64,000 nt of DNA from assembly GCA_963995505.1 (NCBI GenBank), contig OZ023199.1, forward strand, positions 8,105,373-8,169,372, given 5' to 3'. Origin of the DNA: Hypericum androsaemum (taxonomy: Eukaryota > Streptophyta > Magnoliopsida > Malpighiales > Hypericaceae). The notes beneath the pieces were generated by a model. That model ran no database searches. It saw only the letters and a program-made list of their open reading frames with translations, and was not told where the DNA came from. The first letter of the stretch is position 1. Every line of letters starts with the position of its first letter. Below are positions 55,779 through 64,000 of the stretch, piece after piece. The position numbers and the translations under genes are program-made.

Positions 55779-56518
55779 TGATGTGAACACGTCCACTATG
55801 GAGTTACAAGACCCACAACCTGTTCAAGTTCCACTTGGACCAATCACAAGAGCAGGAGCAAAGACGCTTCAAGCTGAGCTCAACGGATTAATTCAAGGGA
55901 TTTGGACCACAACCAGTTCGTGTAAGCCCGTGGACGTCCATGCAAAGCCCATGCACGTGATTGGAGTTGTTTTGGAAGCCTAAAGGAGTAGAACCAAGAT
56001 TCCTACTTTTTAGGAATAAGAGTTATCCAAACTTTTTATAACTTTTTAGGAATAAGAGTTATCCAATAGTGGATAATGATTGTATTTTTCAATTCTTAGG
56101 ATAAACATTCGTTTTAGAACTAGTTTAAGTAGTATGATAAGTTTGGAGCTCTTCAGAACTTATCTTGTTGACTTTGGAGTCTATCCAGGTCAGTTTTAAC
56201 CTTTATTTAAAGGAGGCCACGAATTCAATAAAGGACACATCTTTTGGCATAAGAAAATTCGTGAGTCTTTGATACTCTTGTTGTTCTTGCGGGCTGGATT
56301 GCTTAGCTAGGGCGTTTATACTTATCAAGCGGAATTCCCCATCTCCGTTTGTGGCGTATTCGATTTCAAGATCAAGGTTCGCGTTCTCACCATTGCTACG
56401 GGTTAAAGTTAACCAACACTGAGGTTCGGTGCAAGGCGCAAAGCGACGGGTCAAGATCAACCATCATCCTAGAGTAGACGGTCTGAGTTGGTGCGAGTTC
56501 CTGACGGGATTCATATCA
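55779..56518 (+). repeat. F 5' LTR (740 bp) with pol-type coding tail
   Basis: TGATGTGAACACG to GGGATTCATATCA. Its first ~200 bp encode an open tail ending at 55983, with PLGPITRAGAK and PMHVI. This corresponds to the LTR-encoded pol ends of A and C although F's interior here is B-like. TATTTAAA at 56204-56211 is a possible TATA. Confidence 0.9.
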
Positions 56519-57064
56519 TTTGGTATCAGAGCTTAGGTTCTACTTTAGATCATCTATCTTTAAATTTCGTTGTTTTATCATTAGTTTTTAGTTCGTTATT
56601 CTTATTGTATTCTCTGTTGGAGGAAAAAAAATAAAAAAAGAGGAAAAAAATTCCGAAAAAAAAAGAAAGATAGAAAAGAAGGCAGCCAAGAAAAGAATAA
56701 GAAAGAAGGCTGAAAAAAAATCAAAAAGAAAAGAAAAGTTGAAAGTAGAAAAAAGGAGAATCTGCAAGAATGTCTTATAACTACTCAAGAAGATCTGTTA
56801 AAGGTGTTGCACCATCGGTTGGTGATCCACACACATTTATGGACGCCCTTCTTAGTGGGATGAGGCATATAATGAGAACGGAGGTCAAGAAGCTCAGCGA
56901 AAAGGTGGACCGGATAGTGTGCAAACAAGAGAGGATACATGATGTTCCTAATGTATGCAGGGATACAAGAGCTCAACAAAGAAAGATTGGGGTTAGAGGT
57001 GATAGCACTCTTAGAGTTACAGCATGGGATGATGAAGACAGCTGGGAGAAACTTATGTCTTTGG
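56519..57064 (+). pseudogene. F PBS, leader and B-type ORF start (interrupted)
   Basis: PBS TGGTATCAGAGC at 56521-56532, then a purine-rich leader like that of B4/B5. The ORF from 56770 reads MSYNYSRRSVKGVAPSVGD to SWEKLMSL and is most like B1/B2. A5 splits it at 57064; TTTGG (57060-57064) is the left TSD half of A5. The remainder of the ORF is gone. Confidence 0.85.
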
Positions 57065-57869
57065 TGATGTGAGCAAGCCTAAGGACGCACCTACTATCAA
57101 GCTTGTGGACTCGAAGCACGTTCAAGTTCCAATTGGGCCAATGACAAGAGCACGAGCTAGGAAGTTGCAATCTGACTTCAATGGATTAATGCAAGAAGTT
57201 TGGGCCCAAGCAAGTGCGTGGAGGACCAAGGACGTCCAAGAAGCCCAAGGGAGACCCATGCACGTTTTGGAAGCTAAATGGGAAGCTTGACATGCACGTA
57301 AGCTTCTAGATGCATGCGCACATGGAGAATCAAGAAGAATCAGCCTATTTAGTCCGTGCATCTACTTGTTTTGGACGTGCAGCTAGTAGTTATTCTATTA
57401 GATATTATTTGCTTATATTATTCCTTATTTAGTTGAATAAGTTCGGCCAGAATCTCTTTAGAATAGGAAAGAGAGTTCTGACCAGCCTTAAACTCCTTAA
57501 TTGGAGTTAGTTTCGTTTAGGAAAGTTGTAAGACTTATGGAGCCTATATAAAGAGGCGTCCCCCTTCAATAAAGACACAACAATTCGGAAAATACTTAGC
57601 ATTGGCTAACTGAGAGTTTTGATACTCGTTTGTTCTTGCTTAGGCTGGTGAGTCGTCTTGGCTAGAATTTATCCTTCACTTATCAAGCGGATCATCCATC
57701 CCCGCTCGTGGCGTGATACGACCTTAGGTCAAGGTTCAGAAGCTCTTGCAGCGGGTTAAGGTTCAATTTCGTGCCTTAGTTCGTGTGAGTTCTTGTGAGT
57801 TGTGATCTGTTCCATTCTAAAGTAACAAACGGTCCGAGTTGTGAATCTTTTCCGTGGAGATTCATATCA
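57065..57869 (+). repeat. A5 5' LTR
   Basis: An 805-bp family-A LTR from TGATGTGAGC to TTCATATCA with TATA and AATAAA. It shares subfamily bases with the A4 LTR. The coding tail [10 protein letters not shown] is present but outside any polyprotein. Confidence 0.94.
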
Positions 57870-58504
57870 GTTGGTATCAGAGCTTAGCTTGTTACTTTAG
57901 TTCATTATCCTTGTTAAATTTGTTCTTGTTGGTTCGTTTTGTTGCTTGTTATTTTTTTTTTCTTGTTGGTTCGTTTTCTCTCCTCGCTGTTTGAGAGAAA
58001 AGAGAGGAAAACAAACGAGTGAAGCAAGAAAAGAAAGAAAAAAAAAAGAAAAGAAAAGAAAAGAAAAGAAAAGAAAAGAAAAGAGAAAAAAAAGGAAAGA
58101 AAAGAAAAAAAGAAAAGGAAGCCGCAAGCTAAAGAGGAAGCAAGCTAAATTGGAAGTCTCAAGCTAAAGAGGAAGCAAATCCGAGGGAAGCTAGCGAACT
58201 AAGGAGGCGCAACAGCTGATCAAGAAAGGGGACAAGCAAGACTAAAAGAAAGTCCAAAGAGGAACTTTAACATTCCGTTTGTTAAAGCGTGAAGCTCAAG
58301 CAAGGCCGTTCTAGCCTTAGTAAGAACATACAAGTATCACGAGAGGAAAAAGGCAAGAGTGTGCGAGTACCTTAGAGAGAAAAGCCAAATATTTGAGTGC
58401 AAACACGAGTGAACTTGAGTGCACCATACATTGAGAGTATACACGTAAGGGAGTGAGCTTGTGAGGCCATATTTTTTTTACTAACCAATTTTCTTGCAGC
58501 AAAC
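57870..58504 (+). other. A5 PBS, leader and candidate intron
   Basis: PBS at 57872-57883. The AAAAG purine tract is about 58025-58120. The candidate intron 58320-58499 has GTAAGAA donor, TACTAAC and TTGCAG, five bases before the gag ATG at 58505. Confidence 0.8.
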
Positions 58505-61500
58505 ATGTCGCATGAAGGTCAAAATATGGGAAGCATAGACCTTAAGTTATTAGTGGATGCTTTGGCCGGGAAGCTCGAGCAGATGGTGCAAGCTCAGATG
58601 GAGCCTTTGCAACTACGCGTGGATGCCGTGGAGAATTCTCGTGACAACCCCCAAACGCGAGGCGAACTCCAAAGGCGTAGGGGAGGAGTACCTATTGGAG
58701 AGTCCAGCGGAGCTGATTCTGAATCTGAAGAAGGCGTAGGCTCTACAAGGAGTCTTAGGAGAGCAAGAACAAACCGTCCACCTAGGGAGGCAGGGCCAAA
58801 GAGAGACGACAACATAGGGAGTATCAAACTGAAGATACCTTCCTTTGCTGGTCGTTCTGACCCGGAGGCGTACTTAGAGTGGGAGAAGAAGATTGAGTTC
58901 GTGTTTGATTGCCACAATAGCTCCGAAGAAAAGAAGGTAAAACTTGCCATCACCGAATTCACTTATTATGCTATAACTTGGTGGGATCAACTTGTGACAA
59001 GCAGGAGGAGAAATAGAGAACGCCCTATAGCTACTTGGGAAGACATGAAAGTGGTGATGAGGAAGAGATTTGTTCCAAGTCATTACTATAGAAGGCTGTA
59101 TAAGAAGTTACAAGGGATGAGGCAAGGAAGTTTGAGTGTGGAGGAGTATTTCAAACAGATGGAGATGGCCATGATAAGAGCTGATATAGATGAAGATAGA
59201 GAAGTTACAATGGCAAGGTTCTTGAATGGACTCAATCCTGAAATTCAAGACAAAGTTGAGTTGCAACACTATGTGGAGTTGGAGGACATGGTGCATATGG
59301 CAACGAAAATTGAGAAGCAACTCAAGAGAGGAGAGGGGAGAACAAGAGCTACATCGAGTTCTACTTGGAAGCCAAACTACCAAAAGAAGTTTGACAAGCC
59401 ACAAGCAGCCAAAGTAGAGCATAAATCCGAGAGTTCTCAAGCTAATTCTCAAAGGAAAGTGGAAGTCACTCCAGCTAGGAACCGTGACATCAAGTGCTTT
59501 AAGTGTCAAGGAAGAGGGCACATCTCAAGTCAATGCCCTAACAAGCAAGCAATGGTGATCAAGGAAAGTGGAGAGATTGAAACTGAAGAAGAGGATTCGG
59601 AGCATGAAAGCATGCCTTCTTTGGAGGACGTACCCGAGGAAGAGTACCAAGCTGCTGAGAGGCTTACTCTTGTGTCTAGAAGAGCATTGAATGTGCAAGT
59701 AAAAGAAGAAAATGATGTGGCTCAAAGAGAAAATATTTTTCACACAAGGTGCTATGTCAAAGACAAGGTGTGTAGTGTCATCATAGACGGAGGAAGTTGT
59801 GCTAATGTCGCAAGCACTACTATGGTGGAGAAGTTAGGGTTACTCACTGGAAAACACCCTAAGCCTTACAAACTACAATGGCTGAATGATAGTGGAGAAG
59901 TACGAGTGATGAAGCAAGTATTGGTAGCATTCCGCATTGGCAACTATGAGGATGAAGTGTTGTGTGATGTCGTACCAATGCAAGCTGGTCACCTATTGTT
60001 AGGAAGGCCATGGCAGTTTGATAGGAAAGTGCATCATAATGGCTACACCAACAAATACTCATTTATACTCAAGAAGAGAGTAATCACCTTGGCACCCTTG
60101 TCACCATCACAAGTTTGTGAAGATCAACGACTGTTGCAACAAGAAAGTGATGAGCAAAGAGAGCGTGACAAAAAGAAAAAGAATGAGAGGAGAGAAGAAG
60201 CCGAAAAAAAGATAAGAAAAACGGCCAATGGAGAGGAAAAGATTGAGAAAACAAAAGAAGCCGGAAAAACAGAAATTAAAACGGCCAAAGAGAGAAAAAC
60301 CGAGAGTTCGAAAAAGAGCTACTATGTGGGAACAAGTGATATTAAGCAAGCATGCTTTGAAAAGAAGCCTATGATCTTACTTCGGTATAGGGAGGCACTT
60401 TTAAACACTAACGAGCTTGAACCACATGTACCTAGTACAGTTGTGACTCTTTTGCAGGATTACAAGGATGTCTTTCCCGACGAGCTACCACCTGGTTTGC
60501 CACCTATTCGTGGGATTGAACATCAAATAGACTTTGTCCCGGGAGCTGCCATACCTAACCGTCCCGCATATAGAAGCAATCCTGAAGAGACAAAGGAGCT
60601 TGAGAAGCAAGTCAACGAGCTGTTGGAGAGAGGGTACGTAAGAGAGAGCATGAGTCCATGTGCTGTTCAAGTCCTACTTGTGCCCAAGAAGGATAAAACA
60701 TGGAGAATGTGTGTTGATTGCCGAGCAGTCAACAACATAACGGTAAAATATCGTCACCCTATCCCTCGTTTAGATGACATGTTAGATGAGTTGCATGGTT
60801 CTTGCATGTTTTCTAAGATTGATTTGAAGAGTGGTTATCATCAAATTAGGATGAAAGAAGGAGATGAGTGGAAGACTGCTTTTAAAACTAAGTATGGGTT
60901 GTATGAGTGGATGGTCATGCCATTTGGTTTGTCCAACGCACCTAGCACGTTTATGCGACTCATGAATCATGTTCTACGTCCATTCATTGGTAAATTTGTA
61001 GTTGTTTACTTTGATGATATACTCATCTATAGCAAGAGCGTAGGGGATCATCTAGAACATTTGAAATCTGTCTTAGATGCACTTAGAGAAGAACAATTGT
61101 TTGCTAACTTGAAGAAGTGCACCTTTTGTATGGATAAGCTTGTATTCTTGGGTTTTGTTGTTGGAGCTAACGGAATACAGGTTGATGAAGAAAAGATCCG
61201 AGCTATCCGTGAATGGCCAAGCCCTACAAGTGTTGCTAATGTTAGGAGCTTTCATGGACTAGCTAGTTTTTATAGGAGATTTGTGAAGGACTTTAGTAGC
61301 ATAGCCGCACCCATAACTGAAGTCATCAAGAAGAACGTGGGCTTTACTTGGGGAGAAGCTCAAGAGAAGGCTTTCCAACTACTGAAAGGGAAGTTGACTA
61401 ATGCACCCTTGTTAGCTTTGCCTAATTTCTCTAAGACTTTTGAAATAGAGTGTGATGCTTCTGGTGTAGGAATTGGAGCTGTCCTTATGCAAGAAGGAAG

Positions 61501-62650
61501 ACCCATTGCATACTTTAGTGAGAAACTAAGTGGTGCAACCTTGAATTACCCGACCTATGACAAGGAGTTGTACGCACTAGTTCGAGCATTAGAGACATGG
61601 CAACATTACTTGTGGCCAAAGGAGTTTGTGATTCACACTGATCATGAGTCACTCAAGCACTTAAAGGGGCAACACAAGCTGAATAAGAGGCATGCACGAT
61701 GGGTGGAATTCATTGAGACATTTCCTTATGTCATTCGCTACAAGCAAGGTAAGGAAAATGTAGTGGCTGATGCACTATCACGAAGGTACGCCTTGATCTC
61801 CACTCTTGATGCTAAACTACTTGGCTTTGAACACATTAAGGGATGTATGTTGATGATGTTGATTTTGGCGAGTTGTTTAGATCAACTGAAAGAAGTGCAT
61901 TTGGCAAGTTCTTTCGTAATGAAGGTTACCTATTTCGTGAAAATAAACTTTGTGTGCCTAATTGTTCGATGCGAGAATTACTAATTCAGGAGGCACATGG
62001 AGGTGGCTTAATGGGGCATTTTGGAATTGCAAAGACCTTGGCAATGCTACAAGATCATTTCTTTTGGCCACACATGAAGAGAGACGTTGAGAGAGTTTGT
62101 GGTCGTTGCATCACTTGCAAGCAAGCCAAGTCAAAGGTAAAACCCCATGGTTTGTACACCCCACTACCTATACCTAGTGAGCCTTGGATTGATATCTCTA
62201 TGGATTTTGTGTTAGGACTACCTAGGACTAAGCGTGGAAGAGATTCGATTTTTGTGGTAGTGGATAGGTTTTCTAAAATGGCACATTTCATTCCATGTCA
62301 TAAGACTGATGATGCTTCAAACATTGCTGATTTGTTCTTTAGAGAGGTTGTTAGGTTGCATGGCATGCCTAGGACAATTATCTCTGATAGAGATGCTAAG
62401 TTCCTAAGTTACTTTTGGAAGACCTTGTGGTGCAAGTTAGGTACTAAGTTGTTGTTTTCTACTACTTGTCATCCTCAAACTGATGGTCAAACTGAAGTAG
62501 TGAATAGGACTTTGTCTACACTTTTGAGAGCACTCATTAAGCATAACATTAAGACTTGGGAAGAATGTTTGCCTCATGTTGAGTTTGCTTATAATCGTTC
62601 TGTCCATTCTGCTACTCAATTCTCACCATTTGAGCTTGTTTATGGATTTA
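58505..62650 (+). pseudogene. A5 gag-pol, one frameshift, 3'-truncated
   Basis: It starts [14 protein letters not shown] and is open for ~1110 codons through gag, CCHC, protease, RT and RNase H. One base is missing at ~61841 (TTAAGGGATG against TTAAGGAGATG in A2), shifting frame at the integrase start. The integrase continues in the other frame from 61843, including the D-X35-E triad. At 62649-62651 it changes within VYGF to the F LTR tail, in frame, and stops at 62707-62709. The GPF module, tail and 3' LTR of A5 are lost. Confidence 0.93.
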
Positions 62651-63244
62651 AGCCCGTGGACGTCCATGCAAAGCCCATGCACGTGATTGGAGTTGTTTTG
62701 GAAGCCTAAAGGAGTAGAACCAAGATTCCTACTTTTTAGGAATAAGAGTTATCCAAACTTTTTATAACTTTTTAGGAATAAGAGTTATCCAATAGTCTAT
62801 AATGATTGTATTTTTCAATTCTTAGGATAAACATTCGTTTTAGAACTAGTTTAAGTAGTATGATAAGTTTGGAGCTCTTCAGAACTTATCTTGTTGACTT
62901 TGGACTCTATCCAGGTCAGTTTTAACCTTTATTTAAAGGAGGCCACTAATTCAATAAAGGACACATCTTTTGGCATAAGAAAATTCGTGAGTCTTTGATA
63001 CTCTTGTTGTTCTTGCGGGCTGGATTGCTTAGCTAGGGCGTTTATACTTATCAAGCGGAATTCCCCATCTCCGTTTGTGGCGTATTCGATTTCAAGATCA
63101 AGGTTCGCGTTCTCACCATTGCTACGGGTTAAAGTTAACCAACACTGAGGTTCGGTGCAAGGCGCAAAGCGACGGGTCAAGATCAACCATCATCCTAGAG
63201 TAGACGGTCCGAGTTGGTGCGAGTTCCTGACAGGATTCATATCA
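62649..63244 (+). repeat. F 3' LTR (first ~150 bp missing)
   Basis: This begins at AAGCCCGTGGACGTCC in the coding tail and ends GGATTCATATCA, then TSD CTTCT. Stop codon and TATTTAAA region match the 5' copy. Confidence 0.92.
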
Positions 63245-63371
63245 CTTCTAGTCCTGCGAAAGGAGTTGAGAGGAGTGCACCCCAAACAATTGCTCCTACG
63301 CCCCCTTCGAGAAGAAGCCTGATCCCGTTTTGGTGCAAAGAAAGGGAAAGGAGGCTGACACGAGCTCGGTG
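63245..63371 (+). pseudogene. E2 gag fragment, part 2
   Basis: It continues 55778 in frame once one CTTCT is removed: SPAKGVERSAPQ onward, then a less conserved Pro/Ser-rich stretch, up to just before the zinc knuckle. C4 is inserted there; CGGTG (63367-63371) would be its left TSD half. Confidence 0.87.
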
Positions 63372-64000
63372 TGATATGAACCCCGGCAGGAGATTCACAA
63401 CGGACCGTGCTACTTTGGATGGAAGAGACCGCAACCCCCGAACTCGAGCCTTGCAAGAACCTTGGTCTAGAAGATCCGCAACCCAAGCAATGGAAATTCG
63501 AGAACCTATGGTCCAAGTCGAACCACGCCACAAACGATGATGGATGAATCGTTTGATAAGTGAAAAGTTTTGCTCAAGCTAAGCAATCCAGCAATAGCAA
63601 GAACACGCAAGGAGTATCTAACTCACAAAATTATCAATCTCAAAAGTTGTGTCCATTTTATTGCTAGGAGACCTCCTTATATAGGCTCCAAAGTACCAAG
63701 GTATTCCTAAACAAGCTAACTCCTTAAAAGGAGCTCAAAGGCTGGCCAAAACTCTCTTTCCTAATCTAAGGATATTCTGGCCGAATTATTCAACTAAAAT
63801 AGGAAATAATCTAAGCAAATAATATCTAATAGAATAACTAACAGTTGCACGTCCTAACATGTAGATGCACGGCCTAAATAGGTTGATTCTTTCTGATTCT
63901 CCATGTGCGCATGCATCCAGAAGTTTGCGTGCATATCAAGCTTCCAAAATAGTCTCTATCACGTGCATGGGCTTAGCGTGGGCCTCATGCACGTCCTTGC
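63372..64000 (-). repeat. C4 LTR, runs off the window
   Basis: A family-C LTR in reverse. It starts (plus reading) TGATATGAACC, has TTATATAGGCTCC (TATA complement) near 63679, and reaches the coding tail (complement of PMHVI region) at the window end. It is directly flanked on the left by E2 gag with no PBS, so it is a 3' LTR or solo LTR of a minus-strand copy. Confidence 0.92.

Larger units (their letters stand above)
55779..63244 (+). mobile_element. F: LTR element with B-like interior, containing A5
   Basis: TSD CTTCT (55774-55778 and 63245-63249) marks both outer ends. The 5' LTR is 55779-56518. The PBS is 56521-56532, followed by a leader and the start of a B-type ORF. At 57065 A5 is inserted. 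The 3' part of F, including its LTR start, was lost in the same deletion that removed the A5 end, so only 62649-63244 of the 3' LTR remains. About six differences separate the comparable LTR parts. Confidence 0.92.

Noticed and set aside
1..64000. CRISPR arrays, operons or other prokaryotic systems.
   Set aside because: All repeats are LTRs, microsatellites or element copies; signals are those of plant retrotransposons.

Overview
This window is plant (angiosperm) nuclear DNA made almost entirely of nested Ty3/gypsy LTR retrotransposons. I found no host gene, tRNA, rRNA or prokaryotic feature. The evidence is repeated gag-protease-RT-RNase H-integrase polyproteins, primer binding sites matching the 3' end of plant initiator-Met tRNA (TGGTATCAGAGC or close variants), TG...CA LTR ends, polypurine tracts and 5-bp target-site duplications (TSDs). 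Family letters A to H are my own labels.

Two autonomous groups are present. Group 1 (families A, C, F) has LTRs of about 740-806 bp with termini TGATRTGA...TTCATATCA, a long purine-rich leader with a candidate intron (shown in A and C), and a polyprotein whose last ~70 codons lie inside the 3' LTR. Group 2 (D, E, G, H) has ~500-bp LTRs, a short leader and a gag that usually begins MADP. A third type (B) keeps group-1-like ends, PBS and polypurine tract but encodes only an unfamiliar ~330-aa protein and no RT, so it looks non-autonomous.

Layout, left part: 1-2944 and 9744-10695 are element A1 (+), split by the complete, young element A2 (2945-9743, TSD CCAAG, intact 1595-aa gag-pol, LTRs differing at 2 of 806 positions). 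10696-11710 is B1 (+), 5'-truncated by A1. 11709-12246 is a C1 LTR fragment (-). 12247-20780 is B2 (+), carrying G (-, 12682-18294, TSD GAATC) and the internally deleted B3 (+, 18953-20228, TSD TTGGT). 20780-25970 is A3 (+, 5' end missing), 25971-29111 H (-, 3' half missing), 29112-33950 A4 (-, 3' part missing) and 33951-34607 the tail of C2 (+).

Right part: 34608-40199 is D (-), with an intact 1464-aa gag-pol but unmatched flanks. 40200-43489 is E1 (+, 5' half missing). 43490-55586 is C3 (+), interrupted by B4 (-, 46886-50356, TSD ATCTT) and B5 (-, 52694-54860, TSD CAATT); B4 itself holds an F LTR fragment and a solo A LTR (A6, TSD GTAGG). 55587-55778 and 63245-63371 are one E2 gag split by F (+, 55779-63244, TSD CTTCT). 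F contains A5 (+, 57065-62650). 63372-64000 is a C4 LTR (-) running off the window.

Three rearrangements account for most missing ends: a deletion at ~20780, an exchange between two D copies at 34608-40199, and a deletion at ~62650. The points most worth following up are the pol tail encoded by the LTR, the candidate leader intron ahead of gag, and the B family, whose orphan ORF occurs behind three different LTR types.
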